DNA of 32,231 nucleotides from Synechococcus sp. AG-670-B23. Lineage in GTDB: Bacteria > Cyanobacteriota > Cyanobacteriia > PCC-6307 > Cyanobiaceae. Numbering within the stretch: the first letter of the stretch is position 1; each line of letters opens with the position of its first letter. Below, one piece after another: positions 24,435-31,284 of the stretch. The notes beneath the pieces were generated by a model that was not told the origin of the DNA, did no database searches, and worked only from the letters and a program-made list of their open reading frames with translations. A program made the translations under genes and the position numbers. The DNA is taken from contig QCSL01000026.1 in NCBI GenBank assembly GCA_003209165.1, positions 1-32,231 of the forward strand. Reading direction: 5' to 3'.

Positions 24435-25424
24435 GTGCAGTTCATCGATCAGGCACGGATCACGGTCCGAGGCGGGCGCGGCGGCGATGGCATTGCTGCA
24501 TTTCGCCGCGAAAAGTATGTGCCTGCTGGAGGCCCCTCTGGAGGTGACGGCGGTTGTGGGGCTCCAGTGGTTCTGGAGGCCGACAGCAACCTTCAAACCC
24601 TGCTCGACTTCAAATACAAACGCCTGTTCGCTGCTGATGACGGGCGACGGGGTGGCCCGAATAAATGCACTGGTGCATCAGGGAAAGACCTGGTGATCAA
24701 GGTGCCCTGTGGCACTGAGGTTCGGCACCTGCCTTCTGGCATTTTACTCGGCGATCTAACAGCTCCGGGTGAGCGTCTCACCGTTGCTTTTGGTGGGCGA
24801 GGTGGTCTTGGCAATGCCCACTACCTCAGTAACCGAAACCGCGCGCCGGAGAAATTCACTGAGGGCCGTGAGGGTGAGGAATGGCCTCTGCAGCTGGAAC
24901 TTAAGTTGCTGGCTGAGGTGGGCATCATTGGTCTTCCTAATGCTGGCAAAAGCACCTTGATCGCCGTGCTCTCAGCAGCGCGACCCAAGATTGCCGATTA
25001 CCCGTTCACCACCTTGGTTCCGAACCTTGGTGTCGTGCGCCGTCCTAGTGGAGATGGCACCGTTTTTGCGGATATCCCAGGCTTGATTGAAGGCGCTGCC
25101 CAGGGCGCCGGACTTGGCCATGATTTTCTGCGACATATCGAACGCACACGTCTGCTGATCCATCTCGTGGACGCTGGATCTGAGGATCCCGTGGCTGACT
25201 TGAACGTCGTCCAGCAAGAGCTGGAGGCCTATGGCCATGGTCTTGCGGATCGACCACGTCTGTTGGTGATCAACAAACAGGAGTTGGTGTCAGATGAGGA
25301 TCTTCCCTCACTTCGCCGAGACCTTGAAGAGACGAGTGGTCGTCCCGTGCTGTGCATTTCCGCAGCGATGGGAACCAATCTCGATCAGCTGCTGGCAGAA
25401 ACCTGGGCTGAACTCGGGGTTTAA
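24435..25424 (+). CDS. obg: Obg-family GTPase
   Basis: An essential ribosome-associated GTPase (50S assembly, stringent-response link). The glycine-rich Obg domain (about 1-158) shows [29 protein letters not shown] and [11 protein letters not shown]. The G domain has G1 (GLPNAGKST), G3 (DIPGLIEGA) and a G4 motif that reads NKQE (codons at 25272-25283) instead of the usual NKxD. G5 may be CISAAMG. There is no extra C-terminal domain, as in many 330-residue Obg proteins. The start is GTG 24435; a short divergent region of 58 bases separates it from the ABC ATPase gene. A possible minus-strand -10 (TAAGAT) lies near 24400. Confidence 0.96.
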   Translation: MQFIDQARITVRGGRGGDGIAAFRREKYVPAGGPSGGDGGCGAPVVLEADSNLQTLLDFKYKRLFAADDGRRGGPNKCTGASGKDLVIKVPCGTEVRHLPSGILLGDLTAPGERLTVAFGGRGGLGNAHYLSNRNRAPEKFTEGREGEEWPLQLELKLLAEVGIIGLPNAGKSTLIAVLSAARPKIADYPFTTLVPNLGVVRRPSGDGTVFADIPGLIEGAAQGAGLGHDFLRHIERTRLLIHLVDAGSEDPVADLNVVQQELEAYGHGLADRPRLLVINKQELVSDEDLPSLRRDLEETSGRPVLCISAAMGTNLDQLLAETWAELGV

Positions 25425-25517
25425 CTCGATGCTCCAGAGATTCTTCATGTGATCTGCCACATCAATGGTTGTGGGCTGATCGCTGGAGGGCCATAACAGG
25501 AGTGTCTCTCCCATGAC

Positions 25518-25700
25518 ATGACTTTTTATACCTGCCTGGACAGCAAGGGTGGCGTAATCGCCCGGTGCCAAACCAAAGAAGATGTGGCTGTGCTTCAACG
25601 AATGGGTCGGCCCATCGCTCAAGTAAATGCGATGCGTAATGAGGAGGCTGTCGTCTGCAGCCTGACCGGCAGCCCCTCCGACTACAACGAGGATTACTGA
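25518..25700 (+). CDS. 60-residue hypothetical protein
   Basis: An acidic small protein that I do not recognise. It has three cysteines (TFYTCLDSKG, VIARCQTKED, VVCSLTGS), no signal peptide or membrane segment, and ends in a polar tail (YNEDY). The pattern of alternating strand and helix suggests a small folded domain rather than noise. AGGAG lies 14 bases ahead of ATG 25518; an ATG at 25513 is in another frame and stops after two codons. It follows obg by 93 bases on the same strand and is convergent with cp12. Function unknown. Confidence 0.7.
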   Translation: MTFYTCLDSKGGVIARCQTKEDVAVLQRMGRPIAQVNAMRNEEAVVCSLTGSPSDYNEDY

Positions 25701-25730
25701 GTCCTCGTTTGGTTTCCCACTCTCGTTGCC

Positions 25731-25949
25731 TCAGTCGTCGTAGACGCGGCACTCGTCTGCATCGGGATTGGCCTCGCAATGCAGCTCCAGGGAGGTGGGG
25801 TCGTGGCTGTCGCCGGGGTGGTGCTCCTTGTATTCCTCAAGTGACTTCAGTTCATCGGTGAGGTGGCGCACTTTGGCCTCGTCTCCTGCCGCTTTGGCAG
25901 CTTCAATTTCGGATTGATCCTGCTGGATGTGCTCGTCGATGGACTTCAT
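25731..25949 (-). CDS. cp12: CP12 Calvin-cycle regulatory protein, C-terminal cysteine pair only
   Basis: A small, largely disordered redox protein that bridges GAPDH and phosphoribulokinase into an inactive complex in the dark. The C-terminal block SLELHCEANPDADECRVYDD is the CP12 signature, with one Cys pair that binds GAPDH. The N-terminal half is a charged helix (EIEAAKAAGDEAKVRHL) with no cysteines and no clear AWD-x-VEEL core motif. I chose ATG 25949, giving 72 residues, the family length; a TTG at 26033 would add 28 arginine- and histidine-rich residues. The leader contains the 19-bp palindrome just upstream. Confidence 0.9.
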   Translation of the reverse strand: MKSIDEHIQQDQSEIEAAKAAGDEAKVRHLTDELKSLEEYKEHHPGDSHDPTSLELHCEANPDADECRVYDD

Positions 25950-26037
25950 GAATTCAGACCGTGGCCTTCTGTCACGATACGGGTATTCATTGGTTTTGGA
26001 ATGGTGGAATCCCGCCTCATGAACATCCGACAACGTT

Positions 26038-26079
26038 GATCAGTAGTGTCGGTAGCCTTAGCTACCGACACTACTGATC
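26038..26079. repeat. Perfect 19-bp inverted repeat (long hairpin)
   Basis: GATCAGTAGTGTCGGTAGC is followed by CTTA and then its exact reverse complement, giving a 19-bp stem with a 4-base loop. It starts five bases past the stop of the ABC-F gene and lies 88 bases ahead of the cp12 start. No T-run follows on either strand. It may be the transcript end of the GST-DUF2301-ABC-F operon, a stabilising or blocking element at the 5' end of cp12 mRNA, or the trace of a small mobile repeat. Confidence 0.95.
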
Positions 26080-26084
26080 GTTGG

Positions 26085-27986
26085 TTATGGCGCTAATTCG
26101 CTGAGTTCCAGCCAGCGTTCTTCAGCCTGTTCGATGCGAGAGATCAGATCAGCCAGATCGAGGCTCAGCTTGGCCATTTCAGCGCCCTCTTGGGTCATCT
26201 CCTGTTCCAAATCCTCTTTCTGCAGCTCCAGTTCAGGCAGCTGTTGATCGAGAGCCGCAAGTTCCTTGTTTTCCTTGAAGTTTCGTCGTCGCGGACCGTC
26301 GCGTTTGCTCTCGTGGCTCCGCTCTGGTTTTGGTGTGTGGGGTTTGCTTGCTTGGGTCTGGCTGCGTTCCTCGTGGCGCTGTTGCTCCAGAAACGCGGTG
26401 TAGTTCCCTTCGAAACGGTTCAGCCGCCCTTGGTCGAAGCAGAACAAACGATCAACGGTGCGATCGAGGAAATAACGGTCGTGGGAGACAATGATCACGC
26501 AGCCTCGAAAGTCCTCAAGAAAGTCTTCAAGAACACTGAGGGTCTGAACATCCAGATCGTTGGTTGGTTCGTCCAACAGCAAAACGTTGGGCGCCTGGAT
26601 CAGCATCCTGCAGAGGGTGAGGCGGCGGCGCTCGCCTCCCGAGAGCTTGGCCAAGGGGCTGTGCTGCTGGGCTGGAGGAAACAAAAAACGTTCCAGCAGC
26701 TGGGAGGCCGTGACTTGTTCACCCCCCAGATCGATCCGGCTTGCGGCTTCCTCGACAAACTCGATCACTTTCCGATCGAGACCCTTGCCATTGTTGAAGG
26801 CTTCGGTGTGCTGATCAAGGTATCCAATATGAACGGTCTCCCCGAGCCGCAGGCTGCCTTGGGTGGGCACGCGCCGTCCGGCGATGAGATCAAGCAGGGT
26901 GGACTTGCCGCTGCCGTTGGGGCCGATGATGCCGATTCGGTCTTCAGGGCTGAAGCTGTAGCTGAAGCCATCGAGGAGTTGGTGGCCGCTACTGCGGCCA
27001 CCAGCGGTGACGCCAACTGCTTCGGCTTCGATCACCTGTTTGCCGATGCGCCGGCTGATGCCGGTCATTTGCAGCTTTGCTTTGGCCTGATTGGGTTTTT
27101 GCTCGCGCATTGCTTCGATCCGTTGCAGCCGTGCCTTCTGTTTGGTGCTGCGGGCCTTGGGGCCCTGGCGCAGCCACGCCAATTCACGGCGAAGCACGCT
27201 TTTGAACTTGGCCGCCGATGCTGCTTCTGAGGCGTCTTCTTCCGCCTTGTGCTGGAGAAAGGTGCTGTAGTTTCCCTGATAAGTGCGGGCTTGGCCTCGG
27301 TCCACCTCCACCATCCGCTGCGTCAACTGATCGAGCACATAGCGGTCATGGGTGACTATCACCAAAGCGCCGGGATAGCGATCCAGCCAGCTCTGCAGCC
27401 ATTCCACGGCAGCGGCATCGAGATGGTTGGTGGGTTCATCCAGCAGCAGCACATCGGGGCAGGCCACCAGGGCTGACGCAAGCCCCACCCGTTTGCGGTA
27501 GCCGCCGGAGAGGTCGTCGACCGGGCGCTGGAGATCGCTGATGCCCAATTTCTGCAGCACTTCCCGGCATTGCTGCTCCAGGCTCCAAGCTTCTTCCTCG
27601 TCCATGCGCTGGCTGAGCTGACCCAGCTCCGCCATCAGCGTTTCATTGCTGGGGTCAGCGGCAATGGCGTCGCTGAGGACGCTGAAGCGCACCAGCAGAT
27701 CCCGTTTGGCACCGCAGCCCTCGAGCACCTGCTCAAGCACCGAGAGTCCGGGGGTGATGCGGCTATCCTGGCCTACTAGCTCCACCCGAAGCCGGGGGGA
27801 ACAGCGGCGTTCCCCCTCACCGAGCGGTTCCTTACCCGCCAGAACCTTCAAGAGCGTGGATTTACCAGAGCCATTGGGGCCGATCAGCCCCAGCCGTTCA
27901 CCATCACCGATGTGGAGATCGAGATCGGAGAAGAGGGTGCGGATGCCGAAGTCCTTGGCCGCACCCACCAGGCTGATAAGACTCAC
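26085..27986 (-). CDS. uup: ABC-F family ATPase (Uup-like)
   Basis: A soluble twin-ATPase of the ABC-F group, acting on ribosomes or, for Uup, linked to DNA transposon excision and ribosome biology. Two ABC cassettes each hold a Walker A (GPNGSGKST), signature (LSGGYRKR and LSGGERRR), Walker B (LLLDEPTNHLD; LLLDEPTNDLD) and H-loop (THDRY; SHDRY). The linker is the charged P-site tRNA motif (SVLRRELAWLRQGPKARST). A C-terminal coiled coil (about 560-633; LDQQLPELELQKEDLEQE) resembles the Uup tail. GTG 27986 forms a GTGA overlap with the upstream DUF2301 gene. The assignment as Uup rather than another ABC-F is moderate; the family is certain. Confidence 0.93.
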   Translation of the reverse strand: MSLISLVGAAKDFGIRTLFSDLDLHIGDGERLGLIGPNGSGKSTLLKVLAGKEPLGEGERRCSPRLRVELVGQDSRITPGLSVLEQVLEGCGAKRDLLVRFSVLSDAIAADPSNETLMAELGQLSQRMDEEEAWSLEQQCREVLQKLGISDLQRPVDDLSGGYRKRVGLASALVACPDVLLLDEPTNHLDAAAVEWLQSWLDRYPGALVIVTHDRYVLDQLTQRMVEVDRGQARTYQGNYSTFLQHKAEEDASEAASAAKFKSVLRRELAWLRQGPKARSTKQKARLQRIEAMREQKPNQAKAKLQMTGISRRIGKQVIEAEAVGVTAGGRSSGHQLLDGFSYSFSPEDRIGIIGPNGSGKSTLLDLIAGRRVPTQGSLRLGETVHIGYLDQHTEAFNNGKGLDRKVIEFVEEAASRIDLGGEQVTASQLLERFLFPPAQQHSPLAKLSGGERRRLTLCRMLIQAPNVLLLDEPTNDLDVQTLSVLEDFLEDFRGCVIIVSHDRYFLDRTVDRLFCFDQGRLNRFEGNYTAFLEQQRHEERSQTQASKPHTPKPERSHESKRDGPRRRNFKENKELAALDQQLPELELQKEDLEQEMTQEGAEMAKLSLDLADLISRIEQAEERWLELSELAP

Positions 27987-28621
27987 GGCTTGCCTGCGGG
28001 CAGTTGACCGTCCAGATAAGCAAACACGCTCTTGTCGCCCACATCCGCTGCAGCATCCATGCCGAATTTGCGCAGGGCCAGCAGCACCAGCAGCAAAGCT
28101 GCACTCTCCAATAAAGCCAGGCAGAGGGGCCCATTGATCAGCCCCACCAGATGCCCCATCAGCGCTGCTGGCAGCAGCAAGGTCAGGCCGATGGCTTCGG
28201 GACGTTGAAAGCAGAAAAACTCCTTGAATCCTATGCCTGCCAGGGCGGCAAACAGCGGACCAATGGCCAGGATCCACAGCGGCTGATCTCGGAGGGTGGA
28301 GAGCGCTTCGGTGGGTCCGGCCTGCAGCAGAATGGCCCCCCAACCGATGCAACCGCTAAGCCAGAACAGTTGAAGGGCGCGATGCAAGGGACGGAGGTAG
28401 ATGTGAATCCAGCGCAGCGCCAGGCCCAGGGCCGTGGCCATCGGCAGCACCCAGACCCATGCCCAGGTGCTGTCAAATTGCCACCACTGAAGCAGTCCTA
28501 AGGCCAGGCTGAGGCCGGTGATCAACAGGGCGATCCGATATGAACGCACCTCCTGGCGATCGGCAGCGGTGATCGAGTAGGTGCCATAAACGCCTTCAAA
28601 AGTTGGATCTGCGCTGGTCAT
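27983..28621 (-). CDS. DUF2301-type integral membrane protein
   Basis: A 212-residue membrane protein of a cyanobacterial/plastid family of unknown function. The N-terminus YGTYSITAADRQEVRSYRIAL is the family opening, followed by about six hydrophobic segments (for example IALLITGLSLALGLLQ, WVLPMATALGLALRW, ILAIGPLFAALAGIG, GLTLLLPAALMGHLVGL). GFKEFFCFQRPEA is a conserved polar loop. ATG 28621 overlaps the GST stop (ATGA) and its own TGA overlaps the ABC-F GTG (GTGA), so it sits in the middle of a tightly coupled three-gene operon. No enzymatic motif is visible. Confidence 0.87.
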   Translation of the reverse strand: MTSADPTFEGVYGTYSITAADRQEVRSYRIALLITGLSLALGLLQWWQFDSTWAWVWVLPMATALGLALRWIHIYLRPLHRALQLFWLSGCIGWGAILLQAGPTEALSTLRDQPLWILAIGPLFAALAGIGFKEFFCFQRPEAIGLTLLLPAALMGHLVGLINGPLCLALLESAALLLVLLALRKFGMDAAADVGDKSVFAYLDGQLPAGKP

Positions 28622-29592
28622 GACGACGCTGCCCTGCTGTTCACCAGTGTGCTCAGGTCGGGACCGGCTGGAACGATGCCGCCGGGATTGAGGGGGAACA
28701 AGGCGCCGAAGTAGTCGTGTCGCCAGGCGTCGCCGTCGCAGGTATCCGCTACGCCGGGCAAGGAGTAAAAGCGTTGTCGCCACTCCCAGAGGTTCGAGTA
28801 GTGCAAGAGCGGGCGCCGACTGCAGCCAAACAGCGGGGCATAGACCAGCTCCCAGCGGATCAGGGTTGGGAACAAACGCACGTCCGCCAGGCTCAGTGCT
28901 TCGCCGCACAGCCATGGACCCTTGGTTTTCAGGCTCTGCTCCACCGCATCCAGGGCAGCGAACAGTTCGGCTTCAGCGCGGTTGTAGGCCGCTTGGTTCC
29001 GGGCGAAGCCACAGCGATACACCCCATCGTTGACGGCTGATTGCAGCATCAGCTGCCAGTTCTGGATCACGCCGGTTGACTCCGGCGGTGCGAGGTCAAG
29101 AACCGAGTCCCTGTGGGGCCAGCGGTTTAACAGGTCCACAAGTGGAGCACTGTCATTACCCAGCAGGGTGCGGGTCTTTGGGTCTACCAGCACAGGAACG
29201 GTGGCCCGGTAGCTGGGGGGAGCCCCGCAGTACCGATACAGCGCCAGAAGCGTGTCGCACCCCTCCCAGGCTGGTTTGAGGGACCAGCGTCCAGCGTTGT
29301 GATCCGCTTGTGCCATGAGGAGGGTGACGCTGTCTTGCAGATCGCGCAGTTGATGCACCAGCCAGGTGCGATGTGCCCAGGGGCAACTGCGACCGATCAC
29401 CAGCAGTGGCCGCTGGCTATCGCTGCGCTGGAGCAGGTCCGCGGGGTCTACAGCAGGAGGGGTGAGCGGATCGCTGCTTGGGCGGGTGTAATTGCCGGCC
29501 GCATCGGCTGGGCCCAGTCCACCCATGAGCCGTTGCCATTGCCATCGCCAGCAGCGACGGGCGGCTGTAACCACGACAGGTGGGATTGACAT
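28618..29592 (-). CDS. Glutathionyl-hydroquinone-reductase-like glutathione S-transferase
   Basis: A Xi-class GST of 324 residues. The active-site Cys lies in SCPWAHRTW, the hallmark of glutathionyl-hydroquinone reductases, which remove glutathione from glutathionyl-quinols. The C-terminal all-helical domain is clear: NDGVYRCGFARNQAAYNRA, GEALSLADVRLFPTLIRWE and FGALFPLNPGGIVPAGP. The N-terminus has a basic segment but no certain signal peptide. First gene of the GST-DUF2301-ABC-F operon; a short region of 70 bases separates it from the divergent aspartoacylase. In a phototroph the likely task is recycling oxidised quinone or chlorophyll-breakdown adducts, which is inference. Confidence 0.9.
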   Translation of the reverse strand: MSIPPVVVTAARRCWRWQWQRLMGGLGPADAAGNYTRPSSDPLTPPAVDPADLLQRSDSQRPLLVIGRSCPWAHRTWLVHQLRDLQDSVTLLMAQADHNAGRWSLKPAWEGCDTLLALYRYCGAPPSYRATVPVLVDPKTRTLLGNDSAPLVDLLNRWPHRDSVLDLAPPESTGVIQNWQLMLQSAVNDGVYRCGFARNQAAYNRAEAELFAALDAVEQSLKTKGPWLCGEALSLADVRLFPTLIRWELVYAPLFGCSRRPLLHYSNLWEWRQRFYSLPGVADTCDGDAWRHDYFGALFPLNPGGIVPAGPDLSTLVNSRAASS

Positions 29593-29662
29593 GGCGCGGT
29601 TTGGATCGCTTTCATCCTCGCTGTGACTCGTGCTTCAGTCAGAACTTCGTTCGCTGTGGTCC

Positions 29663-30577
29663 ATGAGTAGCTGTAGCGTTCTGGTGGTGGCAGGCACCCA
29701 TGGGAATGAGGTCAATGCCCCTTGGTTGCTGCAGCAGTGGCAGGCCAGCCCTGATCTGATAGACGCTGCTGGTTTGGCAGTGCATAGGGTGATCGGCAAC
29801 CCGGAAGCGTTGCGCCGCTGCTGCCGTTACGTCGATCGTGACCTCAACCGCTGCTTTCTCCCGGAACAGTTAAAGCGGGGTGCCTCCGGCTTGGAGTTTC
29901 AGCGCGCTGGGGAACTCCTGCGGCTGCATGGCGCCGATGGAGAGCTGCCCTGCGCTGTGGCCATCGATCTGCACAGCACCACTGCGGCCATGGGCAATTC
30001 CTTGGTGGTGTATGGCCGGCGCCCCGCTGATCTCGCCCTCTCGGCTTTGGTTCAGGGGGCTCTTGGCCTTCCGATTTATCTGCACGAAGCCGATGCGCAG
30101 CAGACCGGCTTCCTCGTGGAATCCTGGCCCTGCGGACTGGTGGTAGAGGTTGGTCCTGTGCCGCAAGGTCTGCTTAGTGCCCGTGTTGTTGAACAGACAC
30201 GCCTTGGCTTGGAAACGTGCCTGAGGGTATTGGATCAGGCCCGTCAGGGGTTAGTAAGGCTTCCGGATGCTCTGGTGGTGCACCGCCATTTGGGGAGTCG
30301 TGATCTTCCGAAGTCGGAACATGGAAAGCCGAAGGCTCTTGTTCATCCCGACTTGCAGGGGCGTGATTGGCAGAACATCGCTCCAAATCAGGCCATGTTC
30401 CGCGCTGCGGACGGTACCGAACGCGGCGAAGGGTGGGTTGAAGGGGAGATCCCGGTCTTTGTGAACGAAGCGGCTTACGTGGAGAAAAGCATTGCTTTCT
30501 CCCTCACGCGCCGGGAGGTGTGGCCCGTTGAGCCCACTTGGCTGCCAGCCTTGCAGCAGCTGCTTCGTGCGGCTTAA
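29663..30577 (+). CDS. Aspartoacylase-family zinc amidohydrolase
   Basis: An M14-like zinc enzyme of the aspartoacylase (AspA) group, which hydrolyses N-acyl-aspartate or related N-acyl-amino acids. Zinc ligands are in GTHGNE (His, Glu) and a later IDLHSTT (His); RDLNRCF holds the substrate-carboxylate arginine. VEVGPVPQG and [12 protein letters not shown] are family segments. I chose ATG 29663 ([16 protein letters not shown]); GTG 29630 would add 11 residues. Length of 304 residues fits. Physiological substrate in cyanobacteria is not known to me. Its TAA shares bases with the stop of the convergent lipoprotein gene. Confidence 0.9.
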   Translation: MSSCSVLVVAGTHGNEVNAPWLLQQWQASPDLIDAAGLAVHRVIGNPEALRRCCRYVDRDLNRCFLPEQLKRGASGLEFQRAGELLRLHGADGELPCAVAIDLHSTTAAMGNSLVVYGRRPADLALSALVQGALGLPIYLHEADAQQTGFLVESWPCGLVVEVGPVPQGLLSARVVEQTRLGLETCLRVLDQARQGLVRLPDALVVHRHLGSRDLPKSEHGKPKALVHPDLQGRDWQNIAPNQAMFRAADGTERGEGWVEGEIPVFVNEAAYVEKSIAFSLTRREVWPVEPTWLPALQQLLRAA

Positions 30578-30906
30578 CCGCAGGCCCACACACCCTTGCC
30601 CTCCTGAGAGCAGATCAGATTGCTCGTTTGACCATCAGCCCAGTACATCCGCAGTCGGTCGTCTTCGCTGCCGATCCGCAAGGTGAGGGATCGCAGTGGG
30701 CCGGCCGGTGTCTTGCTGTCGGAATCGTCGGCGGGTGACTTCAGCTCCTGAAGTTCCTGCTCGAGCTTGTTGATCCGTCGTTCCAGCTGTTCGATCGAAG
30801 CCCTTGAGTTGGTGTTTGGCGTGACGCCGCTTGAGGGCACGAGCTCACAGCCGGTTAGTCCAACGCATGTCACCCCAAGGCAAAGCACAGGAATCAAACG
30901 CTGCAT
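30574..30906 (-). CDS. Small coiled-coil lipoprotein
   Basis: A 110-residue exported lipoprotein. The lipobox VGLTGC follows a short signal peptide ([14 protein letters not shown]), so Cys20 would be lipidated. Residues 37-57 ([19 protein letters not shown]) form a coiled coil suited to oligomerisation. The C-terminal domain ([31 protein letters not shown]) has two cysteines that may be disulfide-bonded. I know no function. The gene is convergent with the aspartoacylase gene and only about 26 bases from the tiny ORF upstream on the same strand. Confidence 0.82.
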   Translation of the reverse strand: MQRLIPVLCLGVTCVGLTGCELVPSSGVTPNTNSRASIEQLERRINKLEQELQELKSPADDSDSKTPAGPLRSLTLRIGSEDDRLRMYWADGQTSNLICSQEGKGVWACG

Positions 30907-30932
30907 GGGTTGTTCCGGTTAGCCCCAGCCTC

Positions 30933-31079
30933 TCAGCAGGATCGGCTTTGGGCCAGCCGTTCACTCCAATACACCGTCGCACCTTGAGCCTCCAGCTCCA
31001 TACGCCTGTGACGGGCCTGGGCCAGGGGAACGGTTTCCTCCAGGCGATGGCCGGCTTGCATCCAGCGAATCAGAACCAA
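30933..31079 (-). CDS. Tiny protein of 48 residues (42 from ATG)
   Basis: A short frame starting at TTG 31079, with AGGG six bases upstream and an in-frame stop just before it, or at ATG 31061. The product is basic and helical: RWMQAGHRLEETVPLAQAR, then RRMELEAQGATVYWSERLAQ. Residue spread looks protein-like, while the two other frames in this stretch are broken or low in complexity. There is no signal peptide or known motif. It is placed between the lipoprotein gene and psbA. Whether it is translated is open. Confidence 0.5.
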   Translation of the reverse strand: MVLIRWMQAGHRLEETVPLAQARHRRMELEAQGATVYWSERLAQSRSC

Positions 31080-31171
31080 AAGGCGCCCTGGTGAGTCTCA
31101 TGAATCTTAAGCCTTTTGGAAGTCTCGTTTTTCTGGCGCAGGGCCCTTTGATGTTGGTTCCGCAATCTGTG

Positions 31172-31225
31172 GACACACAGCGCAACCTCTGACACATAGC
31201 GCAAACTTCCGTTACACTCAGCGCA
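31172..31225 (+). repeat. Three direct repeats with AGCGCA core across psbA promoter
   Basis: The hexamer AGCGCA occurs at 31179, 31198 and 31220, each preceded by an ACAC-type segment (ACACAC, ACACAT, ACACTC). The first two are 19 bases apart, close to two helical turns. The second lies between the proposed -35 and -10, and the third at about the transcription start. The layout is that expected for an operator bound in tandem by a regulator. Confidence 0.5.
31189..31218 (+). promoter_or_regulatory. Predicted psbA promoter
   Basis: CTGACA at 31189-31194 and TACACT at 31213-31218 are separated by 18 bases and resemble sigma-70 -35 and -10 boxes. This would start transcription near 31225, leaving a leader of about 60 bases before psbA. 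Placement is by consensus only. Confidence 0.55.
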
Positions 31226-31254
31226 GGCAGGGCTTTCCTGCCCTTCCTTAAACC

Positions 31255-31276
31255 GTTCCTTCGGGAACATTTTTTT
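31255..31276 (+). promoter_or_regulatory. Attenuator-like hairpin plus T-run in the psbA leader
   Basis: GTTCC-TTCG-GGAAC (31255-31268) forms a 5-bp stem closed by the extra-stable C(UUCG)G tetraloop. One A and seven T follow at once (31270-31276), ending nine bases before the psbA ATG. This is the shape of an intrinsic terminator. A second small stem, GGCAGG/CCTGCC, lies upstream at 31226-31242. There is no clear Shine-Dalgarno sequence between hairpin and ATG. Confidence 0.55.
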
Positions 31277-31284
31277 CCGTTCTC

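Noticed and set aside
25308-25622. Minus-strand open frame between obg and the 60-residue gene
   Set aside because: Antisense to the obg 3' end and to the small plus-strand gene, with no ribosome-binding site or family similarity.
26190-27230. Plus-strand open frame of about 346 codons opposite the ABC-F gene
   Set aside because: Antisense to intact Walker and signature motifs; composition reflects the complement of the real gene.
27987-28352. Long N-terminal extension of the ABC-F protein
   Set aside because: The extension covers the DUF2301 gene out of frame, is rich in Arg, Ser and Gly, and the GTGA overlap at 27986 marks the real start.
28622-28915. N-terminal extension of the DUF2301 protein
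   Set aside because: It overlaps the end of the GST gene out of frame; ATG 28621 with ATGA overlap and the family opening are better.
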